A stretch of DNA of 64,000 nucleotides. Source: Desulfobacteraceae bacterium UBA5616 (GTDB taxonomy: Bacteria > Desulfobacterota > Desulfobacteria > Desulfobacterales > UBA5616). The stretch covers positions 11,165 to 75,164 of the forward strand of contig DIKO01000025.1 in the NCBI GenBank assembly GCA_002423615.1, in the 5' to 3' direction. The notes below the pieces were generated by a model. The model had not been told where the DNA came from. It searched no databases and saw only the letters and a program-made list of their open reading frames with translations. How positions within the stretch are numbered: the first letter of the stretch is position 1; each line of letters starts with the position of its first letter. The translations under genes and the position numbers were made by a program. This document shows, one piece after another, positions 1 through 8,148 of the stretch.

Positions 1-759
1 CTGGTTGAAAAAAAGGACGGCATAGCCAAGATCACGTTGAACCTTCCGGACAAACTCAATGCGCTGGATCTGGTGATGCGGGAGGAACTCAAAGAAGAAT
101 TCTTCAGTTATCATACCGATCCGGAAGTCAAAACCGTATTGATCACCGGGGCGGGGAGGGCTTTCTGCGCCGGGGGGGACATTTCCACCATGGAGGGCGT
201 TAAGTCTCCCGCCGGAAGAGACCGGCTGAAAAACGTGCAGAAGCTCATAAAATACATGGTTGAACTGGAAAAACCCATTATCGCCGCGGTCAACGGACCG
301 GCCACGGGAGCAGGATTGCACATGGCCCTGGCCTGTGATGTGATTTACGCCTCGGATAAGGCCAAATTCGCGGAATCCTTTGTGGGCATCGGGCTGGTCC
401 CGGACATGGGGGGGTTTTATTTTCTTCCCCTGCGGGTGGGGGTTCACCGGGCCAAGGAACTCATGCTCACGGGCAGGCTGTTTGATGCCGCGGAAGCCAA
501 TGCCATGGGGCTTTTGAACAAGCTGGTTCCCCACGAAACCCTGATGGATGAAGCCATGGCCCTGGCGGTAAAATTCGCCGCCGGTCCGGGCCGGAGTTAT
601 GCCATGATCAAAAGCGCTCTGAACAACTGGCCGGCAAGCCTTGGGGGCTTAATGGAAATCGAGGCCAACATGCAGGCCATCTGTTTTGAAACCCGTGATT
701 TCAAGGAAGGCGTTAAGGCCTTCATGGAAAAAAGAAAACCCGTCTTCACAGGGGAATAA
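1..759 (+). CDS. Enoyl-CoA hydratase/isomerase family protein, 5' end cut by the window
   Basis: Crotonase-fold acyl-CoA enzyme of the cytoplasm. The frame is open from the first base, so the N-terminus lies outside the window; an in-frame TTG at 37 is probably not the start because upstream codons already read like the family's N-terminal strand. The oxyanion-hole segments are visible (AFCAGGDIS and GPATGAGLHMALACD). The usual hydratase glutamates are not evident: the position matching Glu164 is Phe, while an Asp sits in GLVPDMGG. PaaG-type enoyl-CoA isomerases use an Asp at this place, so isomerase rather than hydratase activity is the better guess. It is the first visible gene of an acyl-CoA cluster, with a cupin gene 29 bases downstream. 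The family is certain, the substrate unknown. Confidence 0.88.
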   Translation: MVEKKDGIAKITLNLPDKLNALDLVMREELKEEFFSYHTDPEVKTVLITGAGRAFCAGGDISTMEGVKSPAGRDRLKNVQKLIKYMVELEKPIIAAVNGPATGAGLHMALACDVIYASDKAKFAESFVGIGLVPDMGGFYFLPLRVGVHRAKELMLTGRLFDAAEANAMGLLNKLVPHETLMDEAMALAVKFAAGPGRSYAMIKSALNNWPASLGGLMEIEANMQAICFETRDFKEGVKAFMEKRKPVFTGE

Positions 760-788
760 CCACAGACCTCAAAAAGGAGGGATTTAGC

Positions 789-1187
789 GTGTCAGAAAAA
801 AAATACGAAAAATGCGTGGTCCGGCAGCCCAAGGTTATCGACCAGTTCGACGCCCACGTGCCGGGAAAATACCAGATCCTTCTGGACAATGAACTGGTCC
901 CGGGCTCGGATTTTTTCATCGCCGGGGGCATTCATAAAAAGATTCACCAGGAACGCCCCATCGCTTATACCCATTACCACGACCAGAGCGAGGCCTATGT
1001 TTACATCAGCAAACCCGGAGACGCGGAGATCGAGGTCACTCTTGGAGACGAAACTTATACGGCCACGACTCCCTGCGCGGTGTATATCCCCAAGGGAGTG
1101 AAACACACCTACCGCTATCTTCGCATTGACGGCCCCTTAACCGTCGTGGCCATTGTTCAGAACGGCGCGTATATTCCTAAGAAATAG
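789..1187 (+). CDS. Small cupin-domain protein
   Basis: A 132-residue single-domain cupin starting at GTG behind a strong AAGGAGG-type ribosome binding site at about 773-780. Metal-binding motif 1 is visible as HYHDQSE (His-x-His-x3-Glu, around residues 60-66) and motif 2 as IPKGVKHTY with its His, so a metal-binding beta-barrel is likely. It has no signal peptide. It lies between an enoyl-CoA isomerase-like gene and two acyl-CoA dehydrogenases with short gaps and is probably co-transcribed with them. Cupins range from dioxygenases and isomerases to pure ligand-binding proteins; in an anaerobe a non-oxygenase role is more likely, but nothing here fixes the substrate. Confidence 0.85.
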   Translation: MSEKKYEKCVVRQPKVIDQFDAHVPGKYQILLDNELVPGSDFFIAGGIHKKIHQERPIAYTHYHDQSEAYVYISKPGDAEIEVTLGDETYTATTPCAVYIPKGVKHTYRYLRIDGPLTVVAIVQNGAYIPKK

Positions 1188-1216
1188 GTCGGATACCGAA
1201 AAATGGAGGCATTTTC

Positions 1217-2398
1217 ATGGATTTTGAATTCACAGAAGAACAGAACGAACTCAGGCGGCAGGTCCGGGAATTTGTAGAGTCGGAAGTGGCTGCCGGGACT
1301 TTTGAAGTGACCAGCAAGGCCATTGTGGCGGAAGTCTCCAAGTCTTTCTCCCGGAAAATGGCCCAGCGGGGCTGGATCGGCATCAACTGGCCCAAGGAAT
1401 ACGGCGGACAGGGCAAGGGCCAGGTGGACAAGATGATCATGCTGGAGGAGATGTACAGATACCAGGCCCCCACGGGGTATCATTTCATGGCGGAACGTCA
1501 GATCGGTCCGGCATTGATGAAATTCGGAACAGAAGAACAGAAGAAGGAATTCCTGCCGAGGATCGTGAAAGCAGAGGACGGGGCCATGTTCTGCCTTCTG
1601 TTCAGCGAGCCCGACGCGGGCTCGGACCTGGCGGCGGTGGCCACCACCGCCGGAAAAGAAGGGGATTTTTACATCGTGAACGGTCAGAAGGTATGGACCA
1701 GTGAAGGCCACCTCTCGGATTACGGATGGCTCCTGGCCAAAACCAGTTTCGACGAGTCCATTCCCAAACACCAGACCTGCAGCGAATTCATCATCGACAT
1801 GAAGGCCCCCGGGGTCACCATCCGCCCGCTGATCAACATCGCCGGGGAACACAGTTTCAACGAGGTATTTTTCGATAATGTGAAAATCCCCGCGACTAGC
1901 CTGGTGGGGAAGGAGGGGGACGGCTTCAAACAGATTATGGCCCAGGTGGATTACGAGCGATCGGGCATCGAGCGGCTCCTGCAGAATTATCCCGTTTATA
2001 CGGCCCTTCGAAAATACATTGCCGAGATGACCCCGGAGGACAGACACTCCGACTACTACGGCTGGATAAAGGACGTGATGGCCCAGCTTGAAATCGAATT
2101 CAACGTGGGAAGGCTGATGTGCTACAATACCGCATGGATCATCGATCAGGGTAAAAAGCCCACCAGCCAGGCGGCCATCAGCAAGGCCTTCTGTACCCGG
2201 TACGAGCAGAAATTAAACGACACGGCCATGAAAATCATGGGGCCTTCTTCCACCATCCGGAAGGGAAGTGAAACGCTGTCCCCGGCCATCGACGTTGCCG
2301 CTTGCTATCTCTGGGGTCCCAGCTATACTCTCCAGGGCGGTTCCATGGAAGTGCTGAAAAACATCATCGCCCAGAGAGGGCTCGGCCTGCCGCGTTAA
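1217..2398 (+). CDS. Acyl-CoA dehydrogenase (first of a pair)
   Basis: FAD-dependent acyl-CoA dehydrogenase of 393 residues, near the family's usual length, starting at ATG after a GGAGG site. The N-terminal helical domain begins DFEFTEEQNELRRQVREF, and the FAD/substrate middle domain carries FSEPDAGSDLA and VNGQKVWTSEG. The C-terminus ends in a GGSMEVLKNIIAQRGLGLPR segment typical of complete members. It is followed after 39 bases by a shorter, more divergent dehydrogenase. Such neighbouring pairs in steroid and side-chain degradation clusters can form alpha2beta2 heterotetramers; here that is inference. Electrons would go to electron-transfer flavoprotein, which is not encoded in this window. 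Chain length and substrate are unknown. Confidence 0.92.
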   Translation: MDFEFTEEQNELRRQVREFVESEVAAGTFEVTSKAIVAEVSKSFSRKMAQRGWIGINWPKEYGGQGKGQVDKMIMLEEMYRYQAPTGYHFMAERQIGPALMKFGTEEQKKEFLPRIVKAEDGAMFCLLFSEPDAGSDLAAVATTAGKEGDFYIVNGQKVWTSEGHLSDYGWLLAKTSFDESIPKHQTCSEFIIDMKAPGVTIRPLINIAGEHSFNEVFFDNVKIPATSLVGKEGDGFKQIMAQVDYERSGIERLLQNYPVYTALRKYIAEMTPEDRHSDYYGWIKDVMAQLEIEFNVGRLMCYNTAWIIDQGKKPTSQAAISKAFCTRYEQKLNDTAMKIMGPSSTIRKGSETLSPAIDVAACYLWGPSYTLQGGSMEVLKNIIAQRGLGLPR

Positions 2399-2437
2399 AG
2401 GGACAAATCATTAAATCAAAAACGTAAGGAGCGAAGT

Positions 2438-3559
2438 ATGGATTTTGAATTAACGCCGGAACAGAACATGCTGAAAAAATCCTTTCAGGAATTTCTCGCC
2501 AAGGAATGCCCCTTTGACGTGGTCAGAGAAATCCGGAAAAGCGATATGGGATATTCTCCCAAAATCTGGAAAAAAATGGCCGACCTGGGATGGCTGGGTC
2601 TGGTATTTGAAGAAAAATACGGCGGCAGTGAAGGCGCTTTTCTGGATTTATTCGTTTTGTTTGAAGAACTGGGAAAAGCCCAGCTCCCCTCACCCCTGTT
2701 TGCAAGCCCGGTGATGGCGGGGTTTCTGATTTCCGAAGCGGGTTCCGATGCCCAAAAGGAAGCTTATCTGCCGCGGCTGATCGACGGGAAAAAGATATTC
2801 ACCGTGGCCCTTCCCGATGAAACCCCCGTCCCGGCGGGCCGAAAAACCGTCATCTCAACAGGCCGGAACCCTGACGGCGATTATATCTTAAACGGGGAAG
2901 CCCTTCTCGTTCCCCACGCCGATGTGGCGGACATGATCCTTTTCTGCGCTGAAGATCAGAACCGCAGCCCCATTCTCTGCCTGGCGGATTCAAAATCCTC
3001 CGGCCTTAGGGTTTCCGCCCTTCGGACCATCACGGAAGAGCGGAAATTCGTCGTCGCATGCGCCAATGTACGGGTTTCCGGGAAAAATGTCATCGCCGAA
3101 GCCGATAACGCAAAAGCGGCGCTGGAGCGGATGAAGACAAAGGCCATGGTGCTGAAATGCGGAGAGATGATCGGGGGATTCAAACAGGTGCTGGATATGA
3201 CGGTAAACTATGCATCCCAGCGAAAGCAGTTCGGTGTTCCCATCGGAAAATTTCAAGCCATTCAGCATTTCTGCGCGGAAATGGCCATTGACCTCCAGGG
3301 GGCTCAACTCATCGCCTATCAGGCCGCATCCGCCATCTCCAGCGGTGCTTCCGGGGAAGTGGAAGCCGCCATGGCCAAGGCCTGGTGCAGCGACACCTAT
3401 GTCAACGCCACCCGGATAAGCCAGCAGATTCACGGCGGTATCGGTTTCACCGATGAATTTGCCGTCGGCTTGTATTTCAAGCACGCCAAGGAAAGCGAGT
3501 TGATGTTCGGTCACTCGAAAATCAAAAGGCAACACATCGCAAATGCCATCGGCCTGTAG
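2438..3559 (+). CDS. Acyl-CoA dehydrogenase (second of a pair)
   Basis: A 373-residue acyl-CoA dehydrogenase-fold protein opening with DFELTPEQNMLKKSFQEFL. The domain order is the standard one: helical N-terminal domain, beta middle domain, C-terminal helical bundle with YASQRKQFGVPIGKFQAIQH and HGGIGFTDEFAVGLYFKHAK. The middle domain is diverged: the canonical acceptor-loop sequence of the upstream paralogue is replaced by VALPDETPVPAGRK. The C-terminus stops without the long terminal segment of its neighbour. Both points fit a partner subunit of a heteromeric dehydrogenase. The gene follows the first dehydrogenase by 39 bases and precedes an enoyl-CoA hydratase gene, suggesting one transcript for consecutive beta-oxidation steps. 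Confidence 0.9.
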   Translation: MDFELTPEQNMLKKSFQEFLAKECPFDVVREIRKSDMGYSPKIWKKMADLGWLGLVFEEKYGGSEGAFLDLFVLFEELGKAQLPSPLFASPVMAGFLISEAGSDAQKEAYLPRLIDGKKIFTVALPDETPVPAGRKTVISTGRNPDGDYILNGEALLVPHADVADMILFCAEDQNRSPILCLADSKSSGLRVSALRTITEERKFVVACANVRVSGKNVIAEADNAKAALERMKTKAMVLKCGEMIGGFKQVLDMTVNYASQRKQFGVPIGKFQAIQHFCAEMAIDLQGAQLIAYQAASAISSGASGEVEAAMAKAWCSDTYVNATRISQQIHGGIGFTDEFAVGLYFKHAKESELMFGHSKIKRQHIANAIGL

Positions 3560-3611
3560 TTTTCCTTAGTATTTTTACTTGATGGCCATTGTAAATGAAA
3601 GGGATGGAAAA

Positions 3612-4139
3612 ATGGACTATCAGAATGTCATTCTGGAAAACCAGGGGGAGATCGCCGTACTGACCCTGAACCGGCCTGAAAAAAGAAATGCCCTGGATCC
3701 TAAAACATGGGAAGAAATTCAGGATGCAATCCGACGGTGCCGAAGAGATAAAGCCGTCAAGGTCGTCATCATCACCGGAGCCGGGGGCACCCAGCGTCTC
3801 CAGCGACTGGTCGGTATCGGAAAAGCAAAAGAGCTGATTTTCACCGGCGACATCATCGGCGCAGGTGAAGCCAGGGAAATCGGTCTGGTGAATCAGGTCG
3901 TCGAAAAAAGTGAAGATCTTTTACCCAGGGCACTGGAAATGGCCGGAAAAATCCGGGCCAAGGGGCCTGTCGCCATCGCCATGTCCAAGGCCGCCATCAA
4001 TGTCGGGGCCAATTCGGACATCTATACCGGTCTGATGTTTGAGAAATTCGCCCAGACCGTCGCCTTTTCCACACAGGACCGAATTGAAGGCACCTCGGCC
4101 TTTCTCGAAAAACGCAAACCGGTTTTTAAAGGAGAATAA
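3612..4139 (+). pseudogene. Enoyl-CoA hydratase with in-frame internal deletion, likely inactive
   Basis: Crotonase-family gene of 175 codons, about 83 residues shorter than the usual 258. The N-terminal part is normal (NRPEKRNALDPKTW, VVIITGAG), and the sequence then jumps directly into GGTQRLQRLVG, which in intact members lies about 80 residues later. The missing block includes the AFxAGGD oxyanion loop, the second oxyanion-hole segment and both catalytic glutamates, so hydratase activity is not expected. The C-terminal part (KAKELIFTG to FLEKRKPVFKGE) is intact and in frame. ATG at 3612 is preferred because of a purine-rich site just upstream and because the protein then begins as family members do; an in-frame ATG at 3579 also exists. 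A collapsed assembly is the main alternative to a real deletion. Confidence 0.75.
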
Positions 4140-4147
4140 TTTTTCCT

Positions 4148-4681
4148 TTGAAAACAATTATCTGTATCCTATGTCTCGGGATGTTCGGCTTCGTTGCCGT
4201 GGATTCACGGGCGGATGATGTGGAAAACGCCGGGAGCGTTTTGAGGGTGGTGATCCCTGCCGCCGCTTTTTCATTGACATACGGCTTGGATGATAAAACC
4301 GGAAGGCATCAGTTCTATAAATCCTTTCTGTCCGCTACCGTAACCACATATGGACTTAAAAACATAATTGAAAAAGAAAGCCCCGATGGACGGGATAACC
4401 ATTCTTTTCCCTCGGGGCACTCGGCCATGGCCTTTTCCGGAGCGTCCTTCATTCACAGGCGCTATGGCTTAAAATATGGGGCACCGGCCTATGCGGGAGC
4501 CGTTTTTGTGGGATACAGCCGAATTCACGCGGATAAGCACGATGGGGTCGATGTCTGCACGGGAGCTCTGATCGGCTTAGCCGGAACCTGGATATTTACA
4601 AAGCCCTTAAAACATCCCGTGGAGGTATCCCCCCTGGCGTCCGGTGACACTATCGGCCTGATCCTTCGTACAGCGTGGTGA
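4148..4681 (+). CDS. PAP2-family membrane-associated phosphatase
   Basis: A 177-residue phosphatidic acid phosphatase type 2 relative. The N-terminus looks like a signal peptide or membrane anchor (about residues 1-22). The PAP2 signature is readable: a Lys/Arg-containing first motif in KESPDGRD, FPSGHSA as the second motif, and SRIHADKHDGVDV as the third (SR-x5-H-x3-D), giving the catalytic His pair and Asp. Family members dephosphorylate lipid phosphates or undecaprenyl pyrophosphate at the outer face of the inner membrane. The start is TTG at 4148, eight bases after the upstream stop, with a GGAG sequence at the end of that gene as the likely ribosome site. The substrate is not determinable. 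Confidence 0.83.
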   Translation: MKTIICILCLGMFGFVAVDSRADDVENAGSVLRVVIPAAAFSLTYGLDDKTGRHQFYKSFLSATVTTYGLKNIIEKESPDGRDNHSFPSGHSAMAFSGASFIHRRYGLKYGAPAYAGAVFVGYSRIHADKHDGVDVCTGALIGLAGTWIFTKPLKHPVEVSPLASGDTIGLILRTAW

Positions 4682-4732
4682 CTGAAAAGTCTTTTCCGGC
4701 TTATCCTTTTCCATTTGACTGAGGAGGACAAG

Positions 4733-5038
4733 ATGAAAAAAACATTTGTATGGGTATGTGTCTCGGATCCCAAATCTCAGTTCATCAGCGAGGTTCATGG
4801 CCCCTGTACGGAACACATGATGGTGGAGATTAACGGGGAACTGGCCCGGGATCCCATCGCAGGGTTGGCGGAAAATGTTGGGGAAGTGCTCTGTACGGTT
4901 AAACTCGTGGCACCGGAAGTTTCAAGGGAAGACCATTTGTCCGATGTGATCTACATGCCGGGCTTTTTCGAACTGACGCCGGTAAAACCGCTGAAGGTGA
5001 GGTGCCTGGAGAAAGTGCCTATGCACCGCAGCCAGTGA
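4733..5038 (+). CDS. Hypothetical protein, 101 residues
   Basis: Unrecognised small soluble protein. The start is placed at ATG 4733 because a GAGGAGG ribosome site lies six bases upstream; an in-frame TTG at 4715 precedes that site and is unlikely. It has no signal peptide or membrane segment. It begins KKTFVWVCVSDPKSQF and contains three Cys at scattered positions with no CxxC pairing, so a metal site is not indicated. It follows the PAP2 gene by 51 bases on the same strand and ends the rightward run that begins at the window edge. No function is proposed. Confidence 0.65.
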   Translation: MKKTFVWVCVSDPKSQFISEVHGPCTEHMMVEINGELARDPIAGLAENVGEVLCTVKLVAPEVSREDHLSDVIYMPGFFELTPVKPLKVRCLEKVPMHRSQ

Positions 5039-5142
5039 TGGGGAAAAAACCTGATCAACGAAATTCGATCCTTTTCGAGGAAAGTCAGAAATAAATCAGC
5101 TTGATGCATTCCGGTTATTTCAGGGGGCGTAAATCGGCAGGC

Positions 5143-5709
5143 CTAATAATGCAGGACGGCCCTGCCCTTATGGATGTCGGCCCGTTTAATCCCCTTAGGC
5201 ATTTCGTACCAGTCTTCGATGCCCCCCGACTCCGTTCCATAATTCAATGCGGCTGTTTTGACTATAGAATCAAGCAGTTGCGGATCGACCGGCTGCCCGG
5301 ATAGCCATACCTCCGTCAAATCCAGTCGGGCCGCACCATTCCGGGTATACAGGATGCCCGTGAAGTCAAAATCCAGATCCTCGCCAAGAAAACCCCCGAA
5401 ATTCAACAATTTTGCATCAAACCTGACTTTTCCACGGATATGGTTGTTATCCATCAGACCGACATGGAGGGTATTGACTAAAGCGCTTTTCTCCTGTTCC
5501 AGAGAATAGGCGATATAGGCGTTCAGCTCTTTTTCCGTGACTTCGGCGGCAAGATTTTTGCCGTCGGTCCGGGTTGATTGTATTTCAATGGTCCTGAGCA
5601 GGTGTTTCACCTTAAGCGCATCCCTGGTTGTCTGATCGATTGCGCCGGTCAGAACAACGCCAATGCAGATAACGCCGATGGATACACACCATTTCAAACA
5701 ACTTCTCAT
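5143..5709 (-). CDS. Exported or membrane-anchored hypothetical protein
   Basis: A 188-residue protein of unknown function. The start is set at ATG 5709, directly behind a CAGGAGGCGG ribosome site; the longer reading to 5748 lacks such a site. Residues 5-25 (LKWCVSIGVICIGVVLTGAI) form a single hydrophobic segment, so it is exported or anchored with the rest outside the cytoplasm. The remainder is a mixed alpha/beta polypeptide with TEKELNAYIAY and a later LDFDFTGILY segment, loosely like lipid-binding periplasmic proteins of the DUF2993/DUF2140 kind, but this was not established. It is transcribed leftward like the next gene but separated from it by about 180 bases. Confidence 0.62.
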   Translation of the reverse strand: MRSCLKWCVSIGVICIGVVLTGAIDQTTRDALKVKHLLRTIEIQSTRTDGKNLAAEVTEKELNAYIAYSLEQEKSALVNTLHVGLMDNNHIRGKVRFDAKLLNFGGFLGEDLDFDFTGILYTRNGAARLDLTEVWLSGQPVDPQLLDSIVKTAALNYGTESGGIEDWYEMPKGIKRADIHKGRAVLHY

Positions 5710-5886
5710 TCCGCCTCCTGAGTGGGTCTTGCGCTGCCGGGACTTCAAGCCCCGGAATCTATTAGCTTTGTGTCAAGCATAGCAGATCGGGCAGGATAAG
5801 ACAATCCTGATGGACGGAATTTAAAATCGATCCGTATCGGGCTTCGAATATATGCCCCAGGAGCCCTCCGGCAATAAAGAATGATT

Positions 5887-6867
5887 TTATTCCAATAGAA
5901 GCGGAAGCCACGGCAAGGCCCTTGGCCTCGGGTCATTTCGATCGGCGGGATCCGACCCCAGGAGAAATTCTTCGTAATTGGTATAACGATCCTTATCCGG
6001 ATCGCCGGACGCATCCGGAATCAGGGGGTCGAGACCGTCATACAAAACTTCCCAGCCATCCGTCATCCCGTCATGATCCGTATCGGCATCGAGAGGATCG
6101 GTTTCGTGCAGGTTGATTTCATCGCCGTCCGGTAATCCGTCGCCGTCCGAATCCTTATATTGCCAGTGCGTGTGATAAATGAAAATCTCATTATAATCCG
6201 ATACCATATCTCCATCCGCGTCGCTTTTATCGGTTATCACGCCACCCCCGATGGCAAAAGATGTCAGTTTGGCCGAGTATTCAGGGTCCTGATCCTTCAC
6301 TACGCCCAGGTAAGGAGCCATCCACCAGGTAAAGTTGTCCGTAACATCCAATACTTCCTTTCCCACCTTCCCCCATATATGCAACTGGTATCTCATTTCA
6401 TAAGCTTCCACCGTATCAAAACCCAGCGCGATGTCGGCCTTGTTGACGATATCGGCCGTAAGGCTCACGTTGAAAGGAATTCCGAGAATGTATGCAATAG
6501 CGGCAGAATACGCATGATCTCCCGCATTCATGGGATACCAGGCAGCCTTGAGACCTTCTGAAAAGGTCATGGTAAAATATTCACCTTCGTCCTCATAGGT
6601 CCCGCCCCAGAGGTTAACCCGGCTTCCCGTGTCTTCATACCATTCCGTTCCGACGATGGTTCCATTTTCCTTAATCTGCATCTCAAAAGTTTTCGCCGGA
6701 AAGCGGCTTTGGTCGACGGCGACAAACTCTCTTTCCACCACATAGGGCTGGCCCAGGTTCGTTCCCTTGTAGGTCCACTTGTTCCCCAGTTCAACGCCAA
6801 AAACATTCAGCAGGGACATGGGGGGAACTTCCGGAATGGCCAGGCTATTCTCATAGGCGCCCATCAA
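5887..6867 (-). CDS. Thrombospondin type 3-like calcium-repeat protein without signal peptide
   Basis: Up to 326 residues. The C-terminal third carries four acidic Ca2+-loop repeats of thrombospondin type 3 type at about residues 216-227 (DADGDMVSDYNE), 239-250 (DSDGDGLPDGDE), 262-273 (DTDHDGMTDGWE) and 289-300. The N-terminal 200 residues form an unrecognised beta-rich domain beginning near NVFGVELGNKWTY. Proteins of this type are normally secreted, yet no signal peptide is encoded: the frame opens with TTG/ATG inside a terminator-like hairpin 32 bases after the SDR stop codon, and no good ribosome site is seen. ATG at 6819 is an alternative start. The gene may have lost its 5' end in a rearrangement. 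Confidence 0.6.
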   Translation of the reverse strand: MMGAYENSLAIPEVPPMSLLNVFGVELGNKWTYKGTNLGQPYVVEREFVAVDQSRFPAKTFEMQIKENGTIVGTEWYEDTGSRVNLWGGTYEDEGEYFTMTFSEGLKAAWYPMNAGDHAYSAAIAYILGIPFNVSLTADIVNKADIALGFDTVEAYEMRYQLHIWGKVGKEVLDVTDNFTWWMAPYLGVVKDQDPEYSAKLTSFAIGGGVITDKSDADGDMVSDYNEIFIYHTHWQYKDSDGDGLPDGDEINLHETDPLDADTDHDGMTDGWEVLYDGLDPLIPDASGDPDKDRYTNYEEFLLGSDPADRNDPRPRALPWLPLLLE

Positions 6868-6882
6868 ATGGGCGCCTTTTTT
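6856..6882 (+). terminator. Intrinsic terminator reading rightward, against both flanking genes
   Basis: Perfect 8-bp GC-rich stem (GGCGCCCA / TGGGCGCC) with a 5-base loop, followed on the + strand by six Ts. This is a textbook intrinsic terminator for rightward transcription, but the flanking genes on both sides run leftward and no rightward gene ends here. On the - strand the hairpin is preceded by As and lacks a U-tract. It overlaps the possible start codons of the calcium-repeat gene. Confidence 0.7.
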
Positions 6883-6899
6883 GGGGGTTTCAGAAGAAA

Positions 6900-7802
6900 T
6901 TATTTCAGAACCTGTCCGATAAAGCTTCCGGTCTCGTCATTTATGGTGGGGAAGTATTTCGCTCCGTCCATGCTGTTGATGACGTCGAAATTCTTTTTGA
7001 TGTCGTCCACGGTAACCGCACCGCTCAATGTGATCCCGGTTCCTTCCATGACCGAGATGCGGCCGTAATGTCCGCCGCCGACGGTAAAGATGCCGCCGGT
7101 TTCCCGGCAGTCTTCGGAACATAGATAGGCAACGATGGGGGACACGTATTCCGGACCCAGTTTGGCCAGCATTTCAGGCGGCATCAGGTTTTCCGTCATA
7201 CGGGAAGCCGCGATGGGTGCGATGGTGTTGACCTTGATGTTGTATTTCATGCCTTCCAGCTTCAACACGTTCATGAAACCGATCAGAGCGGTTTTGGCGG
7301 CGCCGTAATTGGTCTGGCCGAAGTTGCCGAAAATGCCGGCACCCGATGCGGTCATCACGATGCGTCCGTAATTGTTTTCCTTCATGTAGGGGAAAGCGGC
7401 ATGGGTGACGCAGAAAGCTCCTTTCAGATGGACCGAAATAACCATGTCCCAGCTCTGTTCGTCCATTTTCACAAAGGATTTGTCTCTCAGGATACCGGCG
7501 TTGTTGATGACGATGTCCACCTTTCCGAAATTGTCGATGGCGGTCTTGACGATATTCTTCCCGCCTTCCATGGTATTGACGCCGTCGTAATTGGCGACCG
7601 CGACGCCCCCTGCCGCCTTGATTTCGTCCACAACCTTATCGGCCATCGCGCTGCCCTTGCCGGAACCGTCGGCGGCGCCGCCCAAGTCGTTGACTACGAC
7701 CTTGGCTCCCCTGGATGCCAGCAACATGGCGTGTGATCTTCCCAAACCGCCGCCGGCGCCGGTTACGATGGCCACTTTACCGTCATATCTTACTTCTCCC
7801 AT
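6900..7802 (-). CDS. SDR-family (3R)-hydroxyacyl-CoA dehydrogenase-like protein
   Basis: A 300-residue short-chain dehydrogenase resembling the N-terminal dehydrogenase unit of peroxisomal multifunctional enzyme type 2. The cofactor-binding glycine motif is TGAGGGLGRSHA (about residues 15-26), followed by NDLGG, NNAG, a catalytic Ser in TASGAGIFGNFGQ and the YxxxK pair in NYGAAK. A C-terminal extension after GGIFTVGGGHYGRI is usual in this subgroup. It would interconvert 3-hydroxyacyl-CoA and 3-oxoacyl-CoA with NAD(P) in the cytoplasm, complementing the acyl-CoA genes at the left of the window. The start has an AAGGAGG site at about 7810-7817. It is leftward, with the calcium-repeat gene directly downstream. 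Confidence 0.88.
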   Translation of the reverse strand: MGEVRYDGKVAIVTGAGGGLGRSHAMLLASRGAKVVVNDLGGAADGSGKGSAMADKVVDEIKAAGGVAVANYDGVNTMEGGKNIVKTAIDNFGKVDIVINNAGILRDKSFVKMDEQSWDMVISVHLKGAFCVTHAAFPYMKENNYGRIVMTASGAGIFGNFGQTNYGAAKTALIGFMNVLKLEGMKYNIKVNTIAPIAASRMTENLMPPEMLAKLGPEYVSPIVAYLCSEDCRETGGIFTVGGGHYGRISVMEGTGITLSGAVTVDDIKKNFDVINSMDGAKYFPTINDETGSFIGQVLK

Positions 7803-7877
7803 TCCAAAATCCTCCTTTTTATTATGGTTATACGTTTAACAGATTTTGTTCAGCCGTCAGGACAGAACAACCGGGTC

Positions 7878-7921
7878 GAATCTTTCCTGATTCCATCTTT
7901 TGATGGAATCAGGAAAGATTC
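7878..7921. repeat. Perfect inverted repeat, 20-bp arms with 4-base loop
   Basis: The left arm at 7878-7897 is the exact reverse complement of the right arm at 7902-7921, with TTTT between them. The stem is moderately AT-rich and has no T-run after it on either strand, so it is not a standard intrinsic terminator. It sits between divergently transcribed genes. I saw no second copy in the window. Confidence 0.85.
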
Positions 7922-8119
7922 TGGCTATCAAAACTGAAAGGCAAAATCAAGCGATAAAAAAGTCAGGGTATCCGAATATGCAATTCAGGAGGCCGGAATT
8001 TTCACGGCATTGCCGGATGGTTGTTTTTCGTGTTCTACCTTGTCGGCAAAGATTCAAGATACCGAGGTTCAACGGAAATATTTCTGAATGCGGTTACCCT
8101 TCTGAACAAAGGGATTTTA

Positions 8120-8148
8120 TTGACAAAGCCATTGTTAAAAAATATGAT
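8120..8148 (+). promoter_or_regulatory. Consensus sigma-70-type promoter upstream of ppiD
   Basis: TTGACA at 8120-8125, a 17-base spacer, and TATGAT at 8143-8148: a perfect -35 and a five-of-six -10 match at ideal spacing. It points toward ppiD, which starts 163 bases downstream, implying a long leader of about 155 bases. Confidence 0.72.

Noticed and set aside
1157..2047. Leftward open frame of 296 codons
   Set aside because: Complete antisense overlap with the first acyl-CoA dehydrogenase, whose family match is unmistakable.
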